Part shown: positions 35,501-44,159 of the stretch, piece after piece
Numbering within the stretch: the stretch's first letter is position 1
Layout: each line of letters begins with the position of its first letter
NCBI RefSeq assembly: GCF_900104445.1
Contig: NZ_FNJI01000002.1
Coordinates: 62,001 to 126,000 of the forward strand
Origin: Desulforhopalus singaporensis
Lineage (GTDB): Bacteria; Desulfobacterota; Desulfobulbia; Desulfobulbales; Desulfocapsaceae
DNA length: 64,000 bases
Direction of reading: 5' to 3'
Made by a program: the position numbers and the translations under genes
The notes under the pieces: generated by a model
Databases searched by the model: none
What the model was told of the DNA's origin: nothing
Seen by the model: only the letters and a program-made list of their open reading frames with translations

Positions 35501-37171
35501 TTAGTCGGTCATAAAAACCTTCAGTTCTCCCGCCCTGGACGGGTGCTTGAGCTTCATAATCGCCTGGGCTTCGATCTGCCGTATCCTCTCCCTGGTCACG
35601 GCAAAACATTTCCCTACCTCCTCAAGGGTGTGGTCGCTGTCGACATCGATACCGTATCGCATCCTGAGCACTTTAGCCTCCCGCGGAGACAGCGACGACA
35701 TAACCTGGTGGAGACACTCCCTGAGGCTGGCAACCATAGTGACCTCATCGGGCCCCATCTTATCCTTGTCCTCGATAAAATCAGCCAGGTAGGTTTCCCC
35801 ATCCTCTCCCACCGGGGTGTCCAAAGAGATCGCATCCTTTGCTATCTTGAGCGCAGACTTGACCTTGGCCACATCGGTTCCCAGATGCTCGGCCATCTCT
35901 TCAGGACTTGGCTCCCGGTGTTCTTCCAGCATAAAGTCCTTGGAAACCCGGAGCAGACGGTTGATGGTCTCGATCATATGTACCGGCAGCCTGATGGTTC
36001 GTCCCTGATCGGCGATCCCCCTGGTTATCGCCTGTCTGATCCACCAGGTGGCATAGGTACTGAACTTGTACCCGCGGTGATAATCAAACTTTTCCACAGC
36101 CTTCATCAGACCGATATTGCCTTCCTGGATCAGGTCGGAAAATTGCAGGCCGCGGTTGACAAATTTCTTTGAAACGGAAATGACCAGCCTCAGGTTGGCC
36201 CTGACCAGCCCTTCCTTGGCATCCTTGTACATCGCCCACCCGCTGTCGATCTCATAGAGCACATCCCCCAGCTGTTTTTCCGTTACCCCGGATTCGGCGA
36301 GCATCTGCCGGTTGACCTGCTTCTCAATTTCCTCGGGCTCCATCAAGGCCTCACCACCGTCTGTTGCAACGGCTTGGCCGGTCATCACCTCCACCAGTAC
36401 CTTGCGGAATTTTTTCGCCAGATCTTCAAGCCCCGTTGCGATCGCCTTGATACAGTCGGCACAGATGATCTTTTCCTGGAAAATATGGGAAACAGACCGC
36501 CCCAGGGCTTCAATGTCACTGAGGATTTCTTCCGCCTCCCGACTCTGCGGCTCAAGTTCGAGATATCTTTTGAGCAACTTCTGCCGCTGCAGGTCGCAAC
36601 GAGCGGCTTCCTCGACTTTTGCCAGAAAATCAGCACTTTCTTCCTCCACCACCTCCCGGCTGTTGTCTTTCAACCCGGTGAGAATCTGGCAGATCTTATC
36701 GTTTTTCCGGTCCAGTCCCCGGACCACCTCCTGCAGTACCGGAATGGCCAGCGGCGTCTTCAATACGGCGTCCTGCACCCGCTGTTTTCCAACTTCCATC
36801 GCCTTGGCAAGTTTCAACTCTTCTTCATGACTGAGAAGTGTCAGTGTTCCCATCTCCCGGAGGTAGATGTTCATCGGATCGGCAGAACTCTTCGATTTCT
36901 GGGTCCCGGACTCATCACCGCTGATTCGCGCCGTCCTTCTCCGGTCGTTTGCGTTCCTCTCTCCGAACGGCTTGGTTCTCCGGTCTGCCAGCCCCCCACT
37001 TCTGCTTTCTACTGCGGGATCGTCAAAGTCCACTAAATTGTTATCCTCCGCCGTTTCATCTTCGTAATCATCTTCAGGATCATAGGACGACAAGCCGTTT
37101 TCCTGATCCAGCTGCATCATGGCCTCATCCATATCCTTGATAGTTTCATCATCATTTTGCGGCAATGTCAT
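35501..37171 (-). CDS. rpoD: RNA polymerase primary sigma factor (sigma70)
   Basis: 556 residues. Acidic N-terminal region 1.1, region 1.2 ([21 protein letters not shown]), a non-conserved region, then region 2 ([35 protein letters not shown]), region 3, and region 4 ([21 protein letters not shown]). It directs core polymerase to housekeeping promoters such as those predicted here for hemL, secDF and dsrA. ATG 37171 (MTLPQNDDE) is chosen over a longer frame to 37237 because AGAGG precedes it. Downstream of dnaG as in the macromolecular-synthesis operon. Confidence 0.97.
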   Translation of the reverse strand: MTLPQNDDETIKDMDEAMMQLDQENGLSSYDPEDDYEDETAEDNNLVDFDDPAVESRSGGLADRRTKPFGERNANDRRRTARISGDESGTQKSKSSADPMNIYLREMGTLTLLSHEEELKLAKAMEVGKQRVQDAVLKTPLAIPVLQEVVRGLDRKNDKICQILTGLKDNSREVVEEESADFLAKVEEAARCDLQRQKLLKRYLELEPQSREAEEILSDIEALGRSVSHIFQEKIICADCIKAIATGLEDLAKKFRKVLVEVMTGQAVATDGGEALMEPEEIEKQVNRQMLAESGVTEKQLGDVLYEIDSGWAMYKDAKEGLVRANLRLVISVSKKFVNRGLQFSDLIQEGNIGLMKAVEKFDYHRGYKFSTYATWWIRQAITRGIADQGRTIRLPVHMIETINRLLRVSKDFMLEEHREPSPEEMAEHLGTDVAKVKSALKIAKDAISLDTPVGEDGETYLADFIEDKDKMGPDEVTMVASLRECLHQVMSSLSPREAKVLRMRYGIDVDSDHTLEEVGKCFAVTRERIRQIEAQAIMKLKHPSRAGELKVFMTD

Positions 37172-37363
37172 CCTGCACCTCTTTTGCTTCAAATAAGGGA
37201 GTATCGGCGACACAGCCGCTACCCTCGTTTTCCACATTCCAGTGACAGACCCTGCTAAATTATTGTCGAAAATTCAGACATATCCTCTCAAAATCAATCC
37301 AAACAGAAGCAAATGTCAAGAAAATTAATCGCCAGAGCCAAAAAACATCCCCCCATTGCTTCC

Positions 37364-39166
37364 TCACGAATCCGCTTCGTGTAACTTCCTGGTAAGATCC
37401 ATTTTTTGCTCCAGGAGCTGTCGCAGCAACTCCATGTCCCCTTTATGCTGTGCTTCCTCTATCTGTTTCAGCAGGCAAGCTGAACTCTTCTGCAGCCTAG
37501 ACCGTTGCAGATACCTGACCAATTCCGCCAGATCCTCCTTCGCCCCATCGCTATCCGTGGTCCCCTGGGGCGGCTGCAGCAGCAACTCGGCCACAAAACG
37601 CCTCTCCACCCCTTCAGGCAATACCGTAAGCAACTCTTCCGGCTCCGCCTCTTTGTTGACGCGCAACAGTTTTTCCATTTCAAGAAAAAGGATCTCGCCA
37701 AAAGAACCAGCGAGGCAATCCCGCAGTCCTTCTCCTGCCAGCAGTTCGAAATGGTCCGGGTACAGGACCATGAATTCAGCCAGCTGTTTCTGGGCTATGG
37801 TCAGCGGTTCAGCCCTCAGTTCAGCCCTGGGCCGCTCTGGTGGTTGCTGGGCAAACACATCGCGGGGCGCAGCCATGAACTGCTCCAGCTGTTCCACCGC
37901 CATACCGAGTTCCTGTGCAAAATGGGACAGGAAGACACTGCGTTGCAGCGGTGACGGCGCCGCCTCAACCAGCGGTACCAGCTCTTCTACAATACGCCTT
38001 TTTCCGTCAAGCCCCAACCCGAACTGTTCGACCAGGCGACCAAGGACGAATTCCGGAAGATCTTTCGCCTCCCCGAGGATCCTTGACAACTCTGCCAATC
38101 CGAATTCACGGATATACGTGTCGGGATCATGTCCTCCCGGCAACAGCGCAACCTTTCCGGCCAGCTGCTCGGCGAGAAACAAAGGAACGGCCCTGGCCGC
38201 TGCTTTTCCTCCGGCCTCATCGCCGTCAAAAAGCAGGGTCGCTTCCTCGGCAAATCTCTTTATCAGCCTCAACTGTTCTCTGGTAACGGCGGTGCCAAGG
38301 GGTGCGACCACATTTTCACACCCCTTGGCGACCAGAGATACAAGGTCGAAATTACCCTCCACCAGAATGGCCCTGTTGTGCCTGCGAATGGACTCCTTCT
38401 GCTGAAAAAGACCCAGGAGCAGGTTACTCTTGTTAAAGACGGCGCTTTCAGGAGAATTGAGATATTTCGGCTGCCCCTCCCCCACTATACGCCCGCCAAA
38501 CCCGCATACCTGGCCGGCGATATTGAAAATCGGGAAAACTATCCGATCACGGAACCTGTCGTAGGTTCCGCCTTTCTTGTTATCCACCAGCAGCCCTGTC
38601 TCAACTGCTGCTCTGGTCTGTTCCTGCGAAAAAGTCGAACCCAGGAAATTCCAGCCGGCAGCCTCCACCGGCGGCGCGTACCCGATCCTGAATTTTTCAA
38701 CGATCCGATCCTCGATACCCCGGTTTTGCAAATATTTGCGGGCGGCTTCAGCGCCTTTCTCATTATTTTTCAGAAAATCAAAATAGCGTGCGGCGGCTTT
38801 TTCATTGACTTCAAAAAGTAATTTCCTTTTTCTTGATTTCTCCTGCTGCTCCGTGGTCTGGCGGTTCTCGGGCAGGTCAATCCGGTACTTTTCGGCAAGC
38901 AGCTTGAGAGCTTCGACAAAATTGAGATTTTGATACTTCATGACAAAGCTGAACACATCGCCTGACTCACCGCACCCGAAACAATGAAAAAACTGGTGCC
39001 CGGGGTGCACCGAGAAAGAAGGTGTCTTCTCACCGTGAAACGGACACAACCCCAGATAGCGCGCCCCGCTGCGTTTCAGCTCTACATGTTCGCCGATGAC
39101 CTGAACGATATCGGCATGTTCCTTTACTTTAGCTACAGCTTCTTCACGCTGGTCGGATATCTGCAT
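37364..39166 (-). CDS. dnaG: DNA primase
   Basis: 600 residues. The N-terminal CHC2 zinc finger is CPFHGEKTPSF...HCFGCGESGD (~residues 40-70), the TOPRIM catalytic core contains ILVEGNFDLVSL (~residue 265) and LLFDGDEAGGKAA, and the C-terminal helicase-binding domain is present. It makes RNA primers for replication. It is the first gene of dnaG-rpoD-dprA-rpe-pgi; rpsU is not upstream. A 192-bp gap before rpoD may hold an internal promoter. Confidence 0.96.
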   Translation of the reverse strand: MQISDQREEAVAKVKEHADIVQVIGEHVELKRSGARYLGLCPFHGEKTPSFSVHPGHQFFHCFGCGESGDVFSFVMKYQNLNFVEALKLLAEKYRIDLPENRQTTEQQEKSRKRKLLFEVNEKAAARYFDFLKNNEKGAEAARKYLQNRGIEDRIVEKFRIGYAPPVEAAGWNFLGSTFSQEQTRAAVETGLLVDNKKGGTYDRFRDRIVFPIFNIAGQVCGFGGRIVGEGQPKYLNSPESAVFNKSNLLLGLFQQKESIRRHNRAILVEGNFDLVSLVAKGCENVVAPLGTAVTREQLRLIKRFAEEATLLFDGDEAGGKAAARAVPLFLAEQLAGKVALLPGGHDPDTYIREFGLAELSRILGEAKDLPEFVLGRLVEQFGLGLDGKRRIVEELVPLVEAAPSPLQRSVFLSHFAQELGMAVEQLEQFMAAPRDVFAQQPPERPRAELRAEPLTIAQKQLAEFMVLYPDHFELLAGEGLRDCLAGSFGEILFLEMEKLLRVNKEAEPEELLTVLPEGVERRFVAELLLQPPQGTTDSDGAKEDLAELVRYLQRSRLQKSSACLLKQIEEAQHKGDMELLRQLLEQKMDLTRKLHEADS

Positions 39167-39283
39167 GGTTCGCTTTTTGCTCTCTAAAAAAGATGATTCT
39201 TTGACGAGATGATACTATACTACCGTTTAGAAACTGTTGCTACGGCTTAGCCGATGTTTATACTTCACCAGACCGGGTATCAA

Positions 39284-39991
39284 ATGGATAACCTCGCCAA
39301 TATATTGGCACTTGAAATCAAACAGGAAATAGCTACGCGATATTTCAGCTTTCGCAAAAAAGCCGAGACCGAGTCAGAGGAGTATAAAAAACAGCTTGAC
39401 CAGGCAAAAATATCGCTTCAGCCGACTCTTGATACCATAGCCGGTGAGCTTGCAACAATGAAAGTACTGCTGGTCCCGGACAGTGTCGTATACCTCGATT
39501 TTCTTACATTCACCAGACTTCCGCAAAGCCTCGGCGAACAAGGCGACGAAGGCCAGAGCACGGAAAAAAAGCTCAACCACCTTATCTTTGGCCCCATTTT
39601 TATTAAAAAACATAAACACAAGAAGCTGGTTTTCAGCACCTATCAGGCCCTTGAAACCGCCCTTGCCAAATATTGCGAGGAACAGAACCGCCTGGTCAAG
39701 TGGCACAACAGCCTGGAAAAAGAGATAGACCATTTTTTCCGTAACAACGACATCGGTTCGATACTCGATTTCCTTCGGCAAATGAACAGTCCCGACGGCA
39801 CAAGATCGACCATACTCGACACCTCCCCAGGACCTGGCAGCGACAAGCTGAACAGGGAATTGCGGATTTTTCCTCCCCCGCCGGTTTCCGCAGAACTTGT
39901 TATCCTGCCCCTGATACCACATTTTAAAAATGCCAAGCCGACCCTCAAGCAGCTGGCCTTGCGAGCTTTTCCCGGTTACCAGGCCAATTGA
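39284..39991 (+). CDS. Hypothetical protein, divergent from dnaG
   Basis: 235 residues from ATG 39284 (a frame-open GTG/ATG exists 10 codons earlier). Soluble, no signal or membrane segment. The N-terminal third is helical and charged (LALEIKQEIATRYFSFRKKAETESEEYKKQ..., likely coiled coil), the middle has HLIFGPIFIKKHKHKKL, and the C-terminus is Pro-rich (FPPPPVSAELVILPL). I recognise no family. Codon use resembles neighbours and the frame is clean, so it is probably real. It is divergent from dnaG and 201 bp before the UbiB-like gene. Confidence 0.7.
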   Translation: MDNLANILALEIKQEIATRYFSFRKKAETESEEYKKQLDQAKISLQPTLDTIAGELATMKVLLVPDSVVYLDFLTFTRLPQSLGEQGDEGQSTEKKLNHLIFGPIFIKKHKHKKLVFSTYQALETALAKYCEEQNRLVKWHNSLEKEIDHFFRNNDIGSILDFLRQMNSPDGTRSTILDTSPGPGSDKLNRELRIFPPPPVSAELVILPLIPHFKNAKPTLKQLALRAFPGYQAN

Positions 39992-40192
39992 TCCGGGAGC
40001 ACTGTTTACAAAAAAAGCAGAGAGGCAACTGAATCGGCACGACAAGTCTTATAGACCGCAAAAGCGGATAAAACCCTTTATTTTTACTCAACAAATTAAA
40101 TCTTTAAATTGCATTGAGGGTGTCCGGGAGTATATACTTAGGAAATAAAACGTTACTCCGGGTACCATCAACCACCTAGCCTCAGTCAGCTG

Positions 40193-41884
40193 ATGAAAAT
40201 TACATCGATCAGGCGCACCATCAGAAATACCAAGCGGTTGGCGGAAATAATCAAGGTCTTGTCAAAGTTCGGTTTCCAGCAGCTTGTGGTCGATTCCGGA
40301 ATGTTACGGATCCTTGGAGGTACAGACGAGCAGGTACCGCCGCCGCAGTCGCCCAGCTCCCTGGCCCTGCCAAGGTCGGTACGGATACGTATGGCCCTTG
40401 AGGAACTGGGACCGACGTTTATCAAGCTGGGCCAGCTCCTCTCCACCCGCCCCGACCTGATCCCTGGAGAATGGGCCAACGAATTCAAGAAACTCCAGGA
40501 CAGCTGCAGGCACGTTCCTTTTACGGAGATCCACGAGGTACTCGAGCTCGAGTTTCCCGGAAGGATGGAGGAAATTTTTGACACCATCAACGAGACCCCT
40601 CTGGCCACTGCTTCCATCGCCCAGGTTCACAGCGCCACCACCAAAGATGGCAGCCGGGTGGTGATAAAAGTATTAAAGCCGGGAGCCAGGAAGTTACTTG
40701 AAGAGGACATGGCCCTGCTTGAAACCCTGGCCCAGGTGCTCGAACAGTATTTTTCCGACCTCGGGTACAGCCCGACGGCTGTCGCCAAGGAATTCAGCAG
40801 GGAACTCCTCAAAGAGATAAATCTTGTCATCGAAGGACAGTCCACCGAACGGCTGCGGCGATATTTTGACGACGACGAAAACATATTTTTTCCAAAGATC
40901 TATTGGTACGCGACAACCCGCAATGTCCTGACGATGGAAAAGATTGAAGGCAGGCTGCTGTCAACGATCGATCCGAAAACCCTGCCAGGCAGTGAACGAA
41001 GAAAAATTGTGTCCAACGGGACCGATGCGGTGTTCAAGCAATGCCTCAGATTCGGCTTTTTCCATGCCGACCCCCACCCGGGAAACATATTTTTGCTGGA
41101 GGGCGGGAAAATCTGTTTCATAGACTGCGGCATGACCGGCCAGCTCGACAGGAGGACGACGGACCAGCTGATCCGACTGGTTACAGGGGTTATCAAGGGG
41201 GACATCGATCGACTCTGCCGGGTGATCCTGGAACTGACAACGGTTGACCCGCTTATCCTGGAAAAAAGGGAATTCCGCCTGGAACTCCGCCATCTCACTG
41301 GGCAATTTCAAAATATCGACCTTGGCCACCTCCATATCGCAGCCCTGCTCTCCGATTTTTTTTCCATGCTGCAGCGATACCACATCCAGTGTCCCGGAGA
41401 TCTCATGCTGTTGACCAAAGCGCTTACCATTATCGAAAGCGTGGCGGAGCAGTTCGACCCCACCTTTGACGTCCTGGCCCATGTGGAGCCGCAGATCAAG
41501 ACCCTGGTCATGGACCGCTACTCAATGAGCGCCATCAGGAAAAGAATCAGCAGAACCCTGTTCTCATCGCTGGAATTGCTCGAAGAAATGCCCCGTGACA
41601 TCCAGCGTTTTTTCGATCATGCCAGGCACAGCCGTTTTACCCTGAACCTCGAGCTCAAACGCATCGAACACCTTGCGGAAAACATCGACAACTCCAGCCG
41701 CCTCATGGGCATTGCGATGATCATTGCCGCTCTTATAGTCGGCTCCTCAATCCTGATACTCGCCGACGCAATTTCCCGGGAACCGGGGTTTCTGGGGACA
41801 CTGGGACTGATAGGGCTGATTCTCTCAGGAATCAATACAGCCGCGTTTATCACCGCTTTCCTGCTGCCCAAGAAAAAGAAATAG
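40193..41884 (+). CDS. ubiB: ABC1/UbiB-family protein kinase-like protein
   Basis: 563 residues. UbiB signatures: the KxGQ motif in PTFIKLGQLLSTRPDLIP (~residue 80), the alanine-type nucleotide loop in TPLATASIAQVHSA, the lysine in VVIKVLKPGA, the catalytic-loop-like HADPHPGNIFLLEGG (~residue 285) and the FIDCGM metal site. Two C-terminal membrane helices (MGIAMIIAALIVGSSILIL, LGLIGLILSGINTAAFITA) anchor it. The family supports quinone lipid synthesis with ATPase activity. Here menaquinone is the likelier quinone, so the Ubi name is by homology only. Confidence 0.9.
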   Translation: MKITSIRRTIRNTKRLAEIIKVLSKFGFQQLVVDSGMLRILGGTDEQVPPPQSPSSLALPRSVRIRMALEELGPTFIKLGQLLSTRPDLIPGEWANEFKKLQDSCRHVPFTEIHEVLELEFPGRMEEIFDTINETPLATASIAQVHSATTKDGSRVVIKVLKPGARKLLEEDMALLETLAQVLEQYFSDLGYSPTAVAKEFSRELLKEINLVIEGQSTERLRRYFDDDENIFFPKIYWYATTRNVLTMEKIEGRLLSTIDPKTLPGSERRKIVSNGTDAVFKQCLRFGFFHADPHPGNIFLLEGGKICFIDCGMTGQLDRRTTDQLIRLVTGVIKGDIDRLCRVILELTTVDPLILEKREFRLELRHLTGQFQNIDLGHLHIAALLSDFFSMLQRYHIQCPGDLMLLTKALTIIESVAEQFDPTFDVLAHVEPQIKTLVMDRYSMSAIRKRISRTLFSSLELLEEMPRDIQRFFDHARHSRFTLNLELKRIEHLAENIDNSSRLMGIAMIIAALIVGSSILILADAISREPGFLGTLGLIGLILSGINTAAFITAFLLPKKKK

Positions 41885-41918
41885 AACCGGAAAAACCAAC
41901 CGACCGTCAGGCTTTCTC

Positions 41919-42614
41919 CTACAGTGATGCGCCCATGGCCCGGCAAAGGGTTGAAAAGCTTTGTACCTCAAGGCTCGCCGTAGCCGTGAAAAGACCGCTC
42001 AGCCCGTCAATTTCGAGATATTCCCGAAAATTATCCACGTTGAGAGCGCCTCCGTAGACAATGGGCCGCCGGGGAAAATAATTGGCGATCCGCTTGATGA
42101 CCACCCCCACCCTTGCAACCGACTCCGGGATTCTGAAGTTTAGAGAATCAACGGGCGTGTAGGCGAGAATCATCCCGGGACAGTCGATATCCTTGAGCGC
42201 AAAGAGGCTGGAGAGAGTGTCGCCGTTTTCGATACAGATTATGGGGGTCAACCCGACATCTGCAGCCTCGGCAGCCTTGTTCACCAGATCCGTTACGGTT
42301 TCATGAAAATACCTGCGCCGCTCACTGTGACCTATTATCGCATAGGAGGCAAAAGGTTTCACCATGTCCGCGGCAATCGCCCCGGTATAGCTTCCCCTGG
42401 GAAAAGGGGAAATATCCTGAGCCCCAAGAGAAAAATGTCGCAGCTGCAGCCGCTTCACATGAAACGAAAGCGACTCCAGATAGACAGCGGGCGGCGCGAC
42501 GATAACCTCAAGACCGTCCTGCGGGCGATAAGCTTTATCGAACCTGTCCAGCCACTCCTTTGACGAGTCGCTGCTCTTGTGACACTTCCAGTTGCCGATA
42601 AGATACCTGGCCAT
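41919..42614 (-). CDS. Triosephosphate isomerase homologue lacking the catalytic Glu
   Basis: 231 residues, clearly TIM-family: LIGNWKCHK (substrate Asn and Lys) at the N-terminus, GAQDISPFPRGSYTGAIAADM, the catalytic His in YAIIGHSERRRYF (~residue 93), and IVYGGALNVDN. The loop-6 region, normally AYEPVWAIGTG with the Glu base, reads AYTPVDSLNFR, so Glu is Thr and the phosphate-gripping loop is lost. The terminal Gly-Gly is Thr-Ala (LFTATASLEV). The usual isomerase reaction is therefore doubtful. ATG 42614 has GGGAG upstream. Last gene of the eight-gene minus-strand run. Confidence 0.85.
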   Translation of the reverse strand: MARYLIGNWKCHKSSDSSKEWLDRFDKAYRPQDGLEVIVAPPAVYLESLSFHVKRLQLRHFSLGAQDISPFPRGSYTGAIAADMVKPFASYAIIGHSERRRYFHETVTDLVNKAAEAADVGLTPIICIENGDTLSSLFALKDIDCPGMILAYTPVDSLNFRIPESVARVGVVIKRIANYFPRRPIVYGGALNVDNFREYLEIDGLSGLFTATASLEVQSFSTLCRAMGASL

Positions 42615-42627
42615 TTCTCCCTCTTTC

Positions 42628-42936
42628 TCACCCGGCACAGGACATACTCTCTTTCACCTGCGCTCTCACTGCCGTTTCAGCTACGCCGGCCACGGCGACA
42701 ACCTTCTGTCTCGACTTATGCCCGGACACAACTTCCACGTTTTTTTTCGACACCCCCAGCAACTTTGCAAAAAAGGATACGATCTCCTTGTTGGCCTTGC
42801 CGTCGACCGGAGGCGAACCGACGGCAACCTTGAGCCGCTCTCCGTAAAGACCGGATATCTGGGTTCTGGAGGCCTTCGGCTGCACATGCAGCTCAAGGAT
42901 CACCCCGCCATTTTTACAACTTTGCAGATAAGGCAT
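42628..42936 (-). CDS. yggU: YggU family protein (DUF167/UPF0235)
   Basis: 102 residues. Family core is LELHVQPKASRTQISGLYGERLKV (two parts: LELHVQPKASRTQ, GLYGERLKV), then SPPVDGKANKEIVSFFAKLLGVSKKNVEVVSGHKSRQK (key pieces PPVDGKANKE and SGHKSRQK). Function unknown. It sits 14 bp after the divIVA-like gene and 13 bp before the TIM homologue. The yggT-divIVA-yggU arrangement is common in deltaproteobacteria. Confidence 0.9.
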   Translation of the reverse strand: MPYLQSCKNGGVILELHVQPKASRTQISGLYGERLKVAVGSPPVDGKANKEIVSFFAKLLGVSKKNVEVVSGHKSRQKVVAVAGVAETAVRAQVKESMSCAG

Positions 42937-42950
42937 ACCCAACCGGAAAG

Positions 42951-43730
42951 TTAATTTCTCGATGCGACCGGTTCTTCGGCAGCTTCACCATCAAGATCAA
43001 GTGCTGCAAGGTAGCTGTGCAGCAACTCCTGCAACTCCCTGCGGACCTGTGACTTTTTCTGCTCCAGTTCCTCGATCTCTATTGGCAGCCTATGTAACTC
43101 GGCTTGCGCACTTTCCTTGAACCCTTCAACCTCAGCCTTTGCTTCCTCCATCAATTTTCGGGCATTCTCTTCGGTCGTGGCTTTCAGATTGTTGGCAAAA
43201 TTCTGTGCGGCGAGGATCGTTGTCTTGAAATCGGCGCCCTCCTGTTTAAGCTCCTCATTGCGTTCGACAAGCAGCTCCAACCTGGATCTCAGCTTCTCCG
43301 TTTCGGTCTTTTCCCTGGCTGTTTCCCGCTCGGCCCGCTCGACATCCTCCTTGAGCTTTTCATTGCTCTGCTGGTAGTCCCTGTTCTCCTGTGCAAGAGT
43401 CTGGTTTTCCTGCTTTACCCTTTCAAGTTTTTCCTTGAGGGTGGCAAGTTCTTTTTCTTTAGCATCTCGTTCCTGCGCTATTTCCGACTCGGATCCCACA
43501 CTGGTTGCCAGGTGGGCCCGGAGCTCTTCCTGCAGGGCGCCGTTGTCCGCCTGCAGTTCCTCGCGTTCCACGTGAAGAGTCTCCAGCTGCTCCTCCAAAT
43601 TGCGGTTCAGTTCGGCAAGCTCAAAGTAGTCATCGGCCAGCAACTCCAGATACGCCTTCACCTCTATGGTATCATAACCTCTGAATTTGGTTTGAAATTC
43701 CTGATCCTTAATTGCCTGCGGTGTCAGCAT
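42951..43730 (-). CDS. divIVA: DivIVA-domain coiled-coil protein
   Basis: 259 residues. The N-terminal DivIVA/GpsB-type membrane-targeting segment is MLTPQAIKDQEF followed by KFRGYDTIEVKAYLELLADD. Residues ~45-240 are a long heptad-rich coiled coil (many Glu/Lys/Leu, e.g. EREELQADNGALQEEL). Such proteins mark curved membrane or septa in Gram-positives; the role in Gram-negative deltaproteobacteria is poorly defined. A near-perfect AGGAGGTG precedes ATG 43730. Confidence 0.88.
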   Translation of the reverse strand: MLTPQAIKDQEFQTKFRGYDTIEVKAYLELLADDYFELAELNRNLEEQLETLHVEREELQADNGALQEELRAHLATSVGSESEIAQERDAKEKELATLKEKLERVKQENQTLAQENRDYQQSNEKLKEDVERAERETAREKTETEKLRSRLELLVERNEELKQEGADFKTTILAAQNFANNLKATTEENARKLMEEAKAEVEGFKESAQAELHRLPIEIEELEQKKSQVRRELQELLHSYLAALDLDGEAAEEPVASRN

Positions 43731-43843
43731 AATCACCTCCTGAGTGTAATGATAAAGAGCCGTTTTTGATCAACGGCAAGGCCGCCTGCCGTCGAGCTGT
43801 TATGGTTTAAGGAGCTGCATCTTGCACAAAATCGCACCTCCGG

Positions 43844-44143
43844 TTATCCCATCCCAAGCGCAATCTGCTTGAGGGTCCCCACCACGAAGCTCTGCACAAA
43901 CATGATCGCCAGGATGAGAATCATCGGCGAAAAATCTATGCCCCCCATACTTATCGGTAAAACCCTGCGTATCCTGCTCAGAGCAGGTTCCGTCGCTTCA
44001 TAGAGAAACCTGACGATCGGGTTGTAGGGATCGGCCCCAACCCACGAGACAACCGCTCTACCAATGATAATCCACACATAAGCGGTAAGGACAAAGTCTA
44101 AAAGCTGCGCTACGGCCATCATAAAATTATTTACTACAAACAT
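43844..44143 (-). CDS. yggT: YggT family membrane protein
   Basis: 99 residues with two membrane segments (VAQLLDFVLTAYVWIIIGRAVVSWV and the C-terminal FSPMILILAIMFVQSFVVG; pieces quoted up to VLTAYVWIIIGRAVVSWV) and the family motif DPYNPIVRFLYEATEPAL followed by RIRRVLP. Function is unresolved; homologues relate to osmotic stress or division-site organisation. It starts 16 bp after metG. Confidence 0.9.
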   Translation of the reverse strand: MFVVNNFMMAVAQLLDFVLTAYVWIIIGRAVVSWVGADPYNPIVRFLYEATEPALSRIRRVLPISMGGIDFSPMILILAIMFVQSFVVGTLKQIALGMG

Positions 44144-44159
44144 TTCCCTCTCCTTGCAA

